This document shows positions 37,801 through 47,630 of a DNA stretch of 64,000 nucleotides, one piece after another; positions within the stretch are counted from its first letter, which is position 1, and every line of letters starts with the position of its first letter. The DNA lies in the NCBI GenBank assembly GCA_948467395.1, contig CAOKDX010000013.1:1-64000 (forward strand), in the 5' to 3' direction. The notes under the pieces were generated by a model that saw only the letters and a list, made by a program, of their open reading frames with translations, did not search any database and was not told the origin of the DNA. Made by a program: the position numbers and the translations under genes. Source of the DNA: an uncultured Clostridia bacterium (lineage in GTDB: Bacteria; Bacillota; Clostridia; Lachnospirales; Lachnospiraceae).

Positions 37801-40800
37801 GGATTTATTTGCCAGGGAGTCCATTCAGGTTTTGGCACAGCATTTTCTGGCGCTTGTCCTGGCATGTGCCGGGGCGCCGGAACAGAAGCTAAAAGACATA
37901 TCCTTTCTGACCGGGGCCGAGAAGACGAAGCTGTTAGTCGAATTCCAGGGGGAAACAGGAGGGGCAGAGGAAAAAGCAGGCAAGATGGTGATGGAGTCAT
38001 TTGTCAGTCAGGCGGCACGGAATCCGGGCAAGACGGCTTTGGTGTTCGGAGATGACAGGATGACATATGGACAGCTTGACAGGGCGACAGCGGTATTGGC
38101 AGGGAGGCTTGCCGAATATGGGATATGGGATCGGTTTGCTGTGGTATACGCAGGCAGGGGATTTGGAATGGTGGCGTCCATCTTTGGCGTACTGCGTGCC
38201 GGAGGGGCATATGTGCCGGTATCGCCAGCATATCCGGATGGAAGGATTCGAACGATTTTTGAGGACTGCCAGCCTTCCGTTATCCTGGTATCTGAGGCAG
38301 AGCTTTCCGCAGCGATTCGTTCTTATGCTGAGGAGAAGCATATCCCTGTCATAGAAGTCAGGGGGGAGGATTTATTTGGAAATGCCGGGGTGGAAAGGAG
38401 GGGCAGGATGCCGCTGCCCGGTCAGCTTGCCTATATGATCTACACCTCGGGGACAACAGGAATTCCTAAAGGAGTCATGGTGGAACATAAACAGCTGGCA
38501 CATCTGCTGGAGGCCTATACGGAAATCTATCAGCTGGAGGAAAATGATTGTGTCCTGCAGTTCGCCAATTTTGTTTTTGATCAGTCCGTATGGGATATTT
38601 TTCATATCCTGACAGTGGGGGGGACGCTGTGCCTGATTCCGGAAGAGATTACCAGAGACCCGGAGGGACTGGAAAAATACTGTCAGGATAAGCGGGTGAC
38701 GGCAGCGTCTCTGACGCCGGGACTGCTCAGCCTTCTTCACCCGGATCGTATGCCGTCCTTACGTCTCCTGGATGTCGGGGGTGAGGCGCCGGGAGAAGAA
38801 CTTTTGTTGGTGTGGTCCAAGGGGCGCAGGGTATTTAATACATATGGTCCGACGGAGACAACCGTAAATGCCTCTAGCTTTCTTTTTGACGGCAGGGTCC
38901 GGAAAAGCGGCAGGGTGCCTATTGGACGTGCCATTCCTGATACGCAGATCTACATTATGCAGGGAGAGGAACTGGCTGGAATCTGTGTTCCGGGAGAACT
39001 GTGTATCGCAGGCGCAGGCGTCACCCGGGGATATTGGAACAGGGAAGAGCTGACGGAGAAAAAATATGTGAAAAATCCTTTCGGGGAGGGGAGGATGTAC
39101 CGGAGCGGGGATCTGGCAAGATATCTGCCGGATGGCAATATTGAATTTCTGGGGCGTATGGACGAACAGGTGAAGGTTCACGGATATCGTATTGAACCCG
39201 CAGAGATTGAGGCACAGATGCGCGCTGGGGAGCAGGTGAAGGAAGCGGTGGCAGTGGTGAAGAAAACGGCGGCGGGGGAATCTGTGCTGTGTGGATATTA
39301 TACGGCAGAAACTGATCTGGCAGCGGATCGGCTCCGCCGGCAGCTGGAGGATTCACTTCCTTATTATATGGTGCCCTCTGCACTGGTATTATTGGATGAG
39401 CTCCCTCTCACTATGAATGGCAAAGTCAATAAGAAGGCGCTGCCTGATCCCATAGTATTGCAGAAGAGAGGAGGCCGCAAACCGGAGACGGAGAAAGAGA
39501 GCCTGTGCGCCGCGGTCTGGGAGGAGGTATTGGAGATCCCATCACTGGGGACTGACTGTGATTTTTTTGAGTATGGCGGGGATTCTATCCGTGCGATCCG
39601 TATTGTTTCAAAGCTCCGTGACCTTGGCTATCAGACAGATGTGGGGGATATTTTGTCCTGCCGGACGGTCCGGGCGCTGGCAAGACGACTGGTATACCAG
39701 GAGGAGGGCTATGATGACGGGGAATCTGCAGAGGTACTTCCCACGCCGGTGATCCAGGGATTCCTGGAGGCGGCTATGCCGTATCCGGAACATTATAATC
39801 AGTCCGTGCTGCTGGAATGGAAGGGGAGAGCGCAGGGAAAGGCCCTATGCCGGGCGCTGGAACGGCTGGCGGGATGTCATGGCATGCTGCGACTGCAGTG
39901 GAACCATAATGCAGGGAAGGAGCGGCTTGTCATTCAGCCAGAGTCAGAAATGCCGCCGGTGGAATGTCTGATTAGGCACTTTGATGAGGCGGATGAAATG
40001 CTGGAACGATGCCGGGAGCTGCATCGGGAGATCTGTCCGGGGAAGGGAAGGATGTTCCGGGCAGAATTGTTCCGGGGGCGGGAGACGGATTATCTGTTCC
40101 TGGGAATCCATCACCTTGCTGTAGATGAGGTGTCGTGGGAAATCCTGCTGGAGGACCTGGATACGCTCTACCAGGAAGAATGGTCCTCTCTTTCCCATAC
40201 GATTTCTTTTGGAAGATGGACCTGGCTTTTGCGGGAGTATGGAAGGACAGATGCTTTTGAGCGGGAAAGAGAGGCATGGAAATGGTTCGGAGACAGGGAA
40301 TCTCTGGATGGGCGGATAGCAGAATATTTAGGGGAGGACAGAGGGAAAGCATGCGGGTTTGGGGTTATGACCCGGATGCTTACGGGCAGTACGGGAGAGG
40401 CGCTTCGGGAGCTGGCGGAAAAGAAATACCATACCAGGCTGGATGCTGTTTTACTGGCAGGGCTTTCATGGACAGTCCGGGAACTGACAAATGTCCCGGA
40501 GCTGGTAGTATGGATGGAAGGGCATGGACGCGGAAAACTGCACTGTCCGGTGCGCACGGACAGGACGGTGGGCTGGTTTACGGCGGTATATCCGGTACTT
40601 GTGGAAGGATGCGAAGATCTTTCAGAGCAGATAGCATTCTGTAAGGAACTTCTGATCCATGTGCCAAATGTGGGAATGGGATATGGGATATGGCGGCAGC
40701 AGGAGGGCAGGAAGGTTTGCCAGCCCGGTATTGTGCTGAATTATCTGGGGCAGGGCAGGAGGAGGGAGTTTGGAGAATTTACATGGCCAGACTGGCCATC

Positions 40801-43800
40801 CTGGCAGAATGGGGAGGAGATGGATGCCGACAATGGGGATTCGCGCACTGTGAGCCTTGATATCCGGGAGGGGAAAACGGGACTGGAGATCGTGTGCCGT
40901 TATGACACCTGTTTCTCCAGTGAGAGAATCTGTGCCCTGCTGGACAGATATCAGGAAGTTCTTCGGCATATCGCAGCGGAACTGTCCGGCAGTGACGCCG
41001 TAACCACACCCTCTGACCTGTGTGCCGGAACAAAAATGTCATGGAAGGAGTGGCACAATTTTCAAAACATGGTGTATCTGCCGGAGGTGGAGGCAGTCTG
41101 CCCCCTGACACCGGTACAGCGGGGAATGCTGTACCGCCGGGTTTCCGATCCGGAGTCTCCGGCATATCATATTCTTGACCGCGTATCGCTTGCCGGTGAA
41201 TGGAAACCACACTGTCTGAGAGAGGGCTGGAAACTGGCGGCAGAGAGATACGATGTCCTTCGGAGCCGTTTTCTGTATGAAGGACTGGAGCAGCCATGGC
41301 AGATTATTTTACGGAAACCGGAGATTACTTTTATTCTGCCGGAGGAAACTCTGGATGTGGTGGCACAGAAGGAGAAGGAGAGAGGGTTTGATTTTGCCAG
41401 GGAACCCTTATTCCGTATCTATGCATTTGCGGCAGGAGATGAGGGGGCAGAGCTCCTTATCTCCTGGCACCATATCATACTGGATGGCTGGAGCTTTTCA
41501 CTCATCCTGGACAGCTTTCACCGGTACTTCCGCCTGCTGTGCAGCGGTGTGCCGTATGAGGAGGTACATAAACAGGCGTGCAGGGACAGGGAGCAATCCT
41601 GTTCCTTTGCTGAATACGCCGCATGGCGGGACAGTCAGGGAAATGAGAAAGGGATCTCATACTGGCAGGGATATCTGGATGGATATGAGGGGCAGTCAGA
41701 GCTTGAGCCCTTCTGGAAACCAGAGGCAGCCAGGGGGGAAGAGCGGCTGGCATATCGGATCCCGGAGCCTGTGGAGACGGCATTGCGGGATATGGCAAAG
41801 GCGCATGGTTTTACGATGAGCGTTGTTCTGGAGACGGCATGGGGAATTCTTCTGCAGCGTGAAAACAGCTGCCGGGATGTGGTGTTTGGCAGAATTGTTT
41901 CCGGGCGGAATATCTGCCTGCCAGGGGCGGACGGGGTGGCAGGGCCGCTGATTCATACGGTTCCGGTCCGGGTCACCAGCAGGGAGAGCATGCGTTTTGT
42001 GGAATTGCTGGAGAGGCAGCAGGAGAGGGCAATGGAATCCATGCAGTTTGAACTGATGGACTGGGAAGAGCTGCAGAAGGAAACCGATCTGGGAAAAATG
42101 GGAACCCTGGTTGTCTATGAAAATTATTACATCAGGGAACAGGGGGATCAGGATTTTGCGTCCGAGTGCTTATGGGAAGAGACCGATGTCCCCGTGACAC
42201 TTTGTGTGGAAGAAGAATCCGGCGGAATCCGGCTGAATCTGTTCTGGGATGCCGCCAGATATAAAAAGGTTCAGATGGAGAAACAGATGGAACGGCTGAT
42301 GTTTATCCTGGAGCAGATGATCCGTCAGGGAGATGAGACGATGGGTGCGCTGGATCTGATACCTCCGTTGGAAAAGGACGTTATGACGGGAGCTTTCTCA
42401 GGGGAATGGCGGGATTATCCAAAGAAGACCATTGTATCTTTGCTGGAGCATTCCTTCCGGGAATTTGCCGGGAAGGAGGCGGCTGTCTGGAAGGGAGGGA
42501 TCATGACTTATCAGGGGCTGCATCTGGCATCGCTTCAGCTGGCGGAAAGGATAGGATCGGGCGGTGAACGCTACGTGGCGGTGGTTGCGGAACGCGGGTT
42601 CGGGCGGCTGGCGGCACTCTGCGGCGTACTGTATGCCGGAGCGGCGTATGTGCCCATTGACCCGGACTGCCCATGGGAGCGGGTGCGTTATATGTTAGAG
42701 GACTGTCAGCCATCGGCCGTCGTGACCAGTCTTTCTCAGGGGCTGCCGGCTACGCTGGCCAGGTGGCTGGAAGAAAACCATGTCCCGTCTTACCCGGCTG
42801 TATGGCAGGATTTTTCCGGGGAGAATGCAGTATCAGCGGCAGCAGGCGGACCCGTAGAAGACCTGACGGAGGTGCTATGGCAGGATAGTGAGCTCTGGAA
42901 CAGGGCAGCTTACGTGATCTATACATCGGGAACAACCGGACGTCCCAAAGGGGTTGTGATGGAGCACCATGCACTTAGCAATATGATTTATTCCAACCAG
43001 GAGTTTTATCATTTCTGCAGGGAAGACCGTGTGCTGCAGCTGGCAAACTATGTATTCGACCAATCGGTGATGGACATTTTTAATACTCTGGCGGCAGGCG
43101 GGACACTGTGCCTGATCTCAGAGGAAGAGATGAGAACGGCAGAGGGCATTGAGCAGTATTGCACCGGCCAGAATGTATCTGTGCTGATCAGTACATCGGC
43201 AATGCTGGGTACGCTGCACCCGGAGAAGCTGGGTACACTGCGTTTCCTGGATGTGGGCGGCGACACAGCCAGTGGTGAAATGCTGGATTGTTATGATAAA
43301 GCAGAGCTGGTGAGCAATTCCTACGGACCGACGGAGACAGCTGTGAACGCCACGGCATTCCGCTATTCCAGGAGAGATGAATCTGTTTATGGTTACCGCA
43401 GTGTGCCCATTGGGCGTCCACTGGGAAATAAAAAGATTTATGTGATGCAGGGGAACCGGTTGTGCGGGATTGGCATGAAGGGAGAGATCTGCATCGCCGG
43501 TGGGGGACTGGCAAGGGAATATCTGCATCAGAAGGAACTGACAGAGAAATGCTTTACCTCCGATCCATATGGCGGCGGACGTATTTACCGGAGCGGAGAT
43601 CTTGGCAGGTATCTGCCGGATGGCAATCTTGAATTCAGGGGACGGATGGACCGCCAGGTGAAGATCCGGGGAACCCGCATTGAACCAGGTGAAGTGGAAG
43701 AATGTCTCCGGAAAATATCCGGTGTGCGGGAGGCTGCGGTAGTCTGTGTTCAGGAGTGCGGTGGATGGGCCGGCCTCTCCGGCTTTGTTGTACTGGAGGA

Positions 43801-45013
43801 GGAATGGGAACTGGCGTCTGTCCGGGATGAATTGCAGCGGATGCTCCCCTCCTATATGATACCTTCCCGGCTGCAGAGAGTGGAGCACCTGCCCCTGAAC
43901 CGAAATGGAAAACTGGATGAAGAGAAATTGAAGGCGCTGGATAAAAACAGGGATGGGGGATATGAAGCGCCGGTTACTTACTATGAGAAGATAGCGGCCA
44001 GGCAGTTTGAAAAAATTCTGAATATTCCAAAGGCCGGCAGGAAGGATTCCTTCTTCTCTTTAGGAGGCACTTCCCTTGATGTGATGAAGCTTGCTTCTGA
44101 GCTGATGCCGTATCGGATCGGTATTCAGGATCTGGCAGTATACCAGACTCCGGAGAAGATAGGAAAGAGGATGGAGGAGAGACTGCGTGCGTCAGAGGAG
44201 AGTCACATAGTGGAAAAAGGGCATGGGACAGGAGAAGGGGGATTTCTTGTTCTGCGGGAGGGAGACCGGAAATTTCCGGCTCTGTACTGTCTGCCGCCGT
44301 CAGGGGGAACTGTTCTGTGTTATCAGGAGCTTCTGGAGCAGTGGGACTATCCGGGCACTGTATATGGCATGGCGGATCCGAAATATTTGAAGTATGCAGA
44401 ACTGACCACAGAGAAGATGCGGCGGAAGGCAGAAGAAACAGAAAATATAAGAGATATGTGGCAGGAGACACTGGCTGTCTTTGAAGAGGAGCTTATGAAA
44501 GTATGGCGGGATGGTGGAATCCTGGCGGGGTATTCGCAGGGGGGCAGCATTGTCCTGCGGCTGGCCTCCCGTCTGGAGGAACGGGGGCATTATGCCGGAG
44601 CACTGCTTATGTTTGAGGCTGTTCCAATTTCTGCCGGTGAGCAGCCGGGAGCGGAGGAGGAGGCCATATCGATCCTGCGTCAGATGTTTCCATCGTATCT
44701 GTCAGAATGGAAGGAAGGGGCAGTTCTTCAAAATCAGGAAGAAGTGACACGAATACTGCTGGCGGCGTATCTGGTTGTGAAACAGAATATCGCTTTCCCG
44801 CTGGTGACGGAAGGCCAGGTCCACTGCCCGGTCTATTCTGTACAGATCGAATCAGGTGACAGGCCCCATGGTATCTCCTGGCAGGAATATACCCTGGGAA
44901 CATATACGCAGTATGACATTCCGGCAGAAGAGGGGGATCATCTAGTATTTTTATCCAAATATAAAGAAGAAATTAGCGGAGTGCTGCATTCTCTTGATGC
45001 AGACATGCTCTAG
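34853..45013 (+). CDS. Giant trimodular NRPS: A-PCP-C-A-PCP-E-C-A-PCP-TE (3386 aa)
   Basis: Module 1 has no C domain: A1 (YTSGSTGEPKG ~147, NGYGPTE ~279), PCP1 (LGGHSL ~526). Module 2: C1 (HHSISDG ~723), A2 (YTSGTTGIPKG ~1197), PCP2 (YGGDSI ~1574), epimerase (HHLAVDEVSW ~1752, EGHGR ~1891, VGWFTAVYPV ~1905, NYLGQ ~1963). Module 3: C2 (HHIILDG ~2206), A3 (YTSGTTGRPKG ~2690), PCP3 (LGGTSL ~3070), thioesterase (GYSQGG ~3227, GDH ~3360). This predicts a tripeptide with a D residue at position 2. Pocket codes read by eye are D-V-M-S-T-A-G-I-L-K, D-Q-W-S-D-G-T-V-N-K and D-Q-M-I-D-G-S-V-N-K; none matches a code I know. Lack of a starter C domain argues against N-acylation. The start ATG follows AAGGAGA. 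Confidence 0.92.
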   Translation: MTMIQRFKERAEEMPEQEALVFCDHRYTYRELDRMTDRLAAALGRRGIGRGDVVSVLVPRSEYMVMAALGVLKAGGAYQPLAPSYPEQRIQYMVEDAGSSLLIAAKEYAGMAEGLPVEWMAVEEIDRLPQEDGFELPEICPDDLFVLLYTSGSTGEPKGCMLDHKNICSFADWYMVYYEADETCRMAEYASFVFDVSLMEMFMPLTVGAAVYIVPEEIRADLSRLNEFFERNGITHTSMTTRIGRQFALQMENHSLRHLTVAGEALGPLQPPENYKLHNGYGPTEGTILLTVQPVERLYEDGVPIGSPLDQVEIYVLDEDGHPVAEGEQGELCAAGPHITQGYRNKPEQTALVFKKNPFSDRKGYETIYHTGDLVRYGQDGLLIYMGRKDRQVKIRGFRMEPSEVEMVMRQSGLVKDAAVTAIRLGDERYLAAYYVAGQGCRESRIRAFLMERIPEYMVPSFFVRLDVIPLNINGKVDFESLPLPDRNQGREVYERPQNAEEEKLARLYEELLGIDHVGREDHFLRLGGHSLLAAELLFRIEGEFGCTPGIGEVMAHLTVRELAECVRNAEVKPDCQMAYDSSGHVYRASAAQRRMYTAQMMCKEGDRSYHLPVILHISGNSGRINRGSAAAKLAEMFRRHDSMRTEFHRQENDLVQDIRGRGEEWIRHAVEESYIELEERRAQDNTASVLTSFDMGKAPLFHWGYKETAVAGGNEIQILFEWHHSISDGISAVLFCQEFMALLCGEGQVGLPSFQYKDFAQWEAGLDWDNERRAWAGHLPQGEIPVLDLCLDHTRTAQPGHRGGHVAVTLSGEASDRIRNICREHMVTEYTFLFAAFFVLLHKYTGQEEMIAGTVMSGRMREEWRQVQGMFANTLPVVAEIREEETFQELLEQVRDELFFVMEHQSCPLEEIAGAAGAERLPSGNILFDVMFVMQGLAEEFAGTAGGQAELEFVTTGTAMYDLTLEAVQSRECYQFDFEYNSDLFARESIQVLAQHFLALVLACAGAPEQKLKDISFLTGAEKTKLLVEFQGETGGAEEKAGKMVMESFVSQAARNPGKTALVFGDDRMTYGQLDRATAVLAGRLAEYGIWDRFAVVYAGRGFGMVASIFGVLRAGGAYVPVSPAYPDGRIRTIFEDCQPSVILVSEAELSAAIRSYAEEKHIPVIEVRGEDLFGNAGVERRGRMPLPGQLAYMIYTSGTTGIPKGVMVEHKQLAHLLEAYTEIYQLEENDCVLQFANFVFDQSVWDIFHILTVGGTLCLIPEEITRDPEGLEKYCQDKRVTAASLTPGLLSLLHPDRMPSLRLLDVGGEAPGEELLLVWSKGRRVFNTYGPTETTVNASSFLFDGRVRKSGRVPIGRAIPDTQIYIMQGEELAGICVPGELCIAGAGVTRGYWNREELTEKKYVKNPFGEGRMYRSGDLARYLPDGNIEFLGRMDEQVKVHGYRIEPAEIEAQMRAGEQVKEAVAVVKKTAAGESVLCGYYTAETDLAADRLRRQLEDSLPYYMVPSALVLLDELPLTMNGKVNKKALPDPIVLQKRGGRKPETEKESLCAAVWEEVLEIPSLGTDCDFFEYGGDSIRAIRIVSKLRDLGYQTDVGDILSCRTVRALARRLVYQEEGYDDGESAEVLPTPVIQGFLEAAMPYPEHYNQSVLLEWKGRAQGKALCRALERLAGCHGMLRLQWNHNAGKERLVIQPESEMPPVECLIRHFDEADEMLERCRELHREICPGKGRMFRAELFRGRETDYLFLGIHHLAVDEVSWEILLEDLDTLYQEEWSSLSHTISFGRWTWLLREYGRTDAFEREREAWKWFGDRESLDGRIAEYLGEDRGKACGFGVMTRMLTGSTGEALRELAEKKYHTRLDAVLLAGLSWTVRELTNVPELVVWMEGHGRGKLHCPVRTDRTVGWFTAVYPVLVEGCEDLSEQIAFCKELLIHVPNVGMGYGIWRQQEGRKVCQPGIVLNYLGQGRRREFGEFTWPDWPSWQNGEEMDADNGDSRTVSLDIREGKTGLEIVCRYDTCFSSERICALLDRYQEVLRHIAAELSGSDAVTTPSDLCAGTKMSWKEWHNFQNMVYLPEVEAVCPLTPVQRGMLYRRVSDPESPAYHILDRVSLAGEWKPHCLREGWKLAAERYDVLRSRFLYEGLEQPWQIILRKPEITFILPEETLDVVAQKEKERGFDFAREPLFRIYAFAAGDEGAELLISWHHIILDGWSFSLILDSFHRYFRLLCSGVPYEEVHKQACRDREQSCSFAEYAAWRDSQGNEKGISYWQGYLDGYEGQSELEPFWKPEAARGEERLAYRIPEPVETALRDMAKAHGFTMSVVLETAWGILLQRENSCRDVVFGRIVSGRNICLPGADGVAGPLIHTVPVRVTSRESMRFVELLERQQERAMESMQFELMDWEELQKETDLGKMGTLVVYENYYIREQGDQDFASECLWEETDVPVTLCVEEESGGIRLNLFWDAARYKKVQMEKQMERLMFILEQMIRQGDETMGALDLIPPLEKDVMTGAFSGEWRDYPKKTIVSLLEHSFREFAGKEAAVWKGGIMTYQGLHLASLQLAERIGSGGERYVAVVAERGFGRLAALCGVLYAGAAYVPIDPDCPWERVRYMLEDCQPSAVVTSLSQGLPATLARWLEENHVPSYPAVWQDFSGENAVSAAAGGPVEDLTEVLWQDSELWNRAAYVIYTSGTTGRPKGVVMEHHALSNMIYSNQEFYHFCREDRVLQLANYVFDQSVMDIFNTLAAGGTLCLISEEEMRTAEGIEQYCTGQNVSVLISTSAMLGTLHPEKLGTLRFLDVGGDTASGEMLDCYDKAELVSNSYGPTETAVNATAFRYSRRDESVYGYRSVPIGRPLGNKKIYVMQGNRLCGIGMKGEICIAGGGLAREYLHQKELTEKCFTSDPYGGGRIYRSGDLGRYLPDGNLEFRGRMDRQVKIRGTRIEPGEVEECLRKISGVREAAVVCVQECGGWAGLSGFVVLEEEWELASVRDELQRMLPSYMIPSRLQRVEHLPLNRNGKLDEEKLKALDKNRDGGYEAPVTYYEKIAARQFEKILNIPKAGRKDSFFSLGGTSLDVMKLASELMPYRIGIQDLAVYQTPEKIGKRMEERLRASEESHIVEKGHGTGEGGFLVLREGDRKFPALYCLPPSGGTVLCYQELLEQWDYPGTVYGMADPKYLKYAELTTEKMRRKAEETENIRDMWQETLAVFEEELMKVWRDGGILAGYSQGGSIVLRLASRLEERGHYAGALLMFEAVPISAGEQPGAEEEAISILRQMFPSYLSEWKEGAVLQNQEEVTRILLAAYLVVKQNIAFPLVTEGQVHCPVYSVQIESGDRPHGISWQEYTLGTYTQYDIPAEEGDHLVFLSKYKEEISGVLHSLDADML

Positions 45014-45025
45014 TACAGTACTAGA
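45009..45025. repeat. 17-bp perfect palindrome at the NRPS stop codon
   Basis: TCTAGTAC-A-GTACTAGA spans the NRPS TAG stop (45011-45013) and ends 5 bases before the AGGAGG of the subtilase gene. It may couple or limit ribosome access between the two genes, or be an operator. Confidence 0.6.
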
Positions 45026-45039
45026 ATAGGAGGGAACGA

Positions 45040-46866
45040 ATGAAACGAGGAAGAAGAATTCTGGCGGTATTATTTTTGTTTTCAATCTTTATATCCCGGT
45101 CTGGTATCTCTTCCGGACAGGCGGGGGAGCATGAAAAGAATTATCTGGAAGACCGGGTAATCGTAGCAGCGGAGCGGGGGACGGGTATGGCTGAGTCCCC
45201 GGAGCTGGCCAGATGCGGCATGTGTCATATGGAATGGATTCAGGAGTCGCAGTCAGGGGACAAAATAACAGACTTCTATTCCGGATATCTGCAGGAGGGA
45301 AGAGATGTGGAAGAGGTGATCCGGGAATTGGAGAGCTTTGACGGAATTGTATGTGCAGAACCGGATTATATATGCTATAGTCTATCGAATGAAGTGCCCT
45401 ATCCCTTCGATGATTCCATAGTGGCAGAGAGATGGCATCTTGGTGCCGTCAGGGCGCCGGAGGCATGGAAGAAGCTGGAGGACCAGGGAATTTGTCCGGG
45501 GGAGGGAACCGTTGTGGCGGTAGTCGATACGGGAGTATCGCTGAATCATCCGGATCTTATCAACAGCATATGGAAGAATGCGGAGGAGGCGTTGGGAGAA
45601 GAAGGAGTGGATGACGATGGCAATGGCTATGTGGATGATCTCTATGGTGTAAATCTGGTCAATACCTTTACTAATATGACGGATAGCTGTGGACATGGCA
45701 CCCAGATGGCAGGAATCATTGGGCTGGAGGCCGGTGCCGCCGAATCCACCGGGATTGCCTATGGCGCCCGGATCATGCCGGTAAAGATAGGAACGGACCG
45801 AAATTTTGGAACGGATACGGCAGTAGAGGGAATCCGCTATGCAGCTGCCAACGGCGCAGATGTGATCAATATGTCATTTGGCACCTATCATGATTCCCTT
45901 CTGCTGCGGACAGCAATCCAGGAGGTCTCGGAACACTGTATGCTGGCTGCTGCTGCGGGCAACGAAAGTCTGCCGACATGGAATGATTATCTGGACGAAG
46001 AGGCGGCAAATCTATATCCGGCGGCCTATCCGGAAGTGGTTGGGGTGATGGCAATGGACATGCGGGAGGATATCGGCAGTTATTCAAACTGGGATGCCGA
46101 TCCCGGAGTGGGAGCGGAATATGAATTGGTGGCGCCGGGAAGTGCGGTTTATTCGACTGTTCCCGGAGGAAAATATGATAATGTTACGGGAACCTCCCCC
46201 GCCGCGGCCGTTGTATCAGGGGCAATGGCGGTATACCGTTCCATGTATCCGGACCGGGAAAAATATCCGGCTGCCCGGCTCCAGCAGCTCTTTCTCCAGA
46301 GTCAGACCCATACGATTCAGCACCGGGCGCCGCAGGGCGTGAAGCTGAATTATAAGCGGCTGGATCTGCTGGATATGGTGAATGGCTGGTTGTCAGGAGC
46401 CGCACCTCCCTGTAAGGATTCCGGCACGCCGGAGGAATCAGTGAAACCGGAACAGCCGCCTTCTTCATCAGACGGGGTGGATCTGGAAAGTCCGCCTGTC
46501 CCATCCGGTACGGCGGAACAAGAAAAACAAGAAAAGGGGGGAAAGCCAGAGAAGGAAGAGAAGGGAAAGATGGCAGCAGAAAAGTTTCAGGGATCCCGCG
46601 TAATTCTGAAACGAAGTTATGGGAAGAAGAAGAGTAAGGCGAAACTTAGCTGGAAACTCCCAGGACAGAGGGTGAGACAGTGGTATATCTACCGTTCCCC
46701 CCGAAAAAGAAGTGGATATAAGCTGTGGAAGAAGACGAGAAGGAATAAAATAACTGTTACATGCGGGAGGAAAAAGAGATATTACCGGGTGGCAGCGTCC
46801 GGCAGATTTGGTGGGAAAACAGTGAAGAGTAAGAAAAGCGGGGTGAAGCTATGTATCCGTATGTAG
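45040..46866 (+). CDS. Secreted subtilisin-family (S8) serine protease with lysine-rich C-terminal domain
   Basis: A 608-residue protease with a signal peptide (to about residue 28) and a short pro-region ending near PDYICYS. The catalytic triad is complete: Asp163 in VAVVDTGV, His219 in CGHGTQ and Ser386 in GTSPAAA. A proline/glutamate/lysine linker (470-510) leads to a basic Fn3-like domain rich in Lys and Arg, like the tails of the large surface protein and the GH43 protein. It starts 27 bases after the NRPS and its last 16 bases overlap the Lgt-like gene. It may mature the surface protein, the exported peptide or the product. The target is unknown. Confidence 0.88.
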   Translation: MKRGRRILAVLFLFSIFISRSGISSGQAGEHEKNYLEDRVIVAAERGTGMAESPELARCGMCHMEWIQESQSGDKITDFYSGYLQEGRDVEEVIRELESFDGIVCAEPDYICYSLSNEVPYPFDDSIVAERWHLGAVRAPEAWKKLEDQGICPGEGTVVAVVDTGVSLNHPDLINSIWKNAEEALGEEGVDDDGNGYVDDLYGVNLVNTFTNMTDSCGHGTQMAGIIGLEAGAAESTGIAYGARIMPVKIGTDRNFGTDTAVEGIRYAAANGADVINMSFGTYHDSLLLRTAIQEVSEHCMLAAAAGNESLPTWNDYLDEEAANLYPAAYPEVVGVMAMDMREDIGSYSNWDADPGVGAEYELVAPGSAVYSTVPGGKYDNVTGTSPAAAVVSGAMAVYRSMYPDREKYPAARLQQLFLQSQTHTIQHRAPQGVKLNYKRLDLLDMVNGWLSGAAPPCKDSGTPEESVKPEQPPSSSDGVDLESPPVPSGTAEQEKQEKGGKPEKEEKGKMAAEKFQGSRVILKRSYGKKKSKAKLSWKLPGQRVRQWYIYRSPRKRSGYKLWKKTRRNKITVTCGRKKRYYRVAASGRFGGKTVKSKKSGVKLCIRM

Positions 46867-47630
46867 AGACGCCATGGGGAACACTGGAACTATATGAGGG
46901 GATGCAGATTGCCGGGGCAGTTATGGCAGTGCTTGTGCAGATGATCCTGCTGTACCGGAAGGCGTGCCGGAAGAGGTGTGTTTTATTCTCCGCCCTGTTT
47001 GGACTGTATTCCCTGATTGGACTATATGCCGGGGCACTGATCCGTCAGACCTCCTACGGCAAACTGCAGGAGGGAAGCCTGCTTCGCAGCGTGATGGCGG
47101 GGGAGGGCAGGCATTATCTTGGTCTTGTTTTTGTCAGTGCCCTTTTGTGCCTGCCCTTTACCTGGATTCTGTCACGGTTTCTCCGTATTCCCGGAGAAGA
47201 GCAGAAAAGATGCCACCGTATCGTGCTGAATTCTTTGGCGGCCGGATTGCTGGTGCAGCACATCTTCGTCAGACTGGGATGCTTTTTCCGCGGCTGCTGC
47301 TATGGGAAATATTATCGTGGCCCTGGCGCCATACGCATGCCCGGAGGAGAGGTGCCGTATCCGGTTTTTCCGTCCCAGTTGCTGGAGGCAGCAATTTCAG
47401 CAGTTCTGCTTGTTTTGATCCTGATTCTGATGGTGAAAGATTATGATGTATTTGGTATTATGGTGGCAGGATATGCTGCCGATATCATTTTGACGGAGTA
47501 TTTTATGGACCAGAAGGGGAGTGGGATGATATGGGGGATTACGATCATTCAGTGGTGGGCGGCGGGCCTGCTGGTTTTGGGGGGTGGATACCTGATATGG
47601 CAGAGACCATGGAGGAGGCAGGGGAGATGA
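46851..47630 (+). CDS. Lgt-like membrane protein (prolipoprotein diacylglyceryl transferase paralogue)
   Basis: A 259-residue protein with about seven membrane segments. RLGCFFRGCCYG near residue 142 and YPVFPSQLLEA near 168 correspond to the R-x-GCFxxGCCYG and HPSQLYE-type blocks of Lgt and its paralogues. It overlaps the subtilase gene by 16 bases, and its TGA overlaps the ATG of the phosphopantetheinyl transferase. The locus encodes at least two lipoproteins, so it could be a dedicated lipid-modifying enzyme. It may instead act on the secondary metabolite. The essential histidine and arginine set of true Lgt is only partly recognisable. Confidence 0.65.
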   Translation: MYPYVETPWGTLELYEGMQIAGAVMAVLVQMILLYRKACRKRCVLFSALFGLYSLIGLYAGALIRQTSYGKLQEGSLLRSVMAGEGRHYLGLVFVSALLCLPFTWILSRFLRIPGEEQKRCHRIVLNSLAAGLLVQHIFVRLGCFFRGCCYGKYYRGPGAIRMPGGEVPYPVFPSQLLEAAISAVLLVLILILMVKDYDVFGIMVAGYAADIILTEYFMDQKGSGMIWGITIIQWWAAGLLVLGGGYLIWQRPWRRQGR

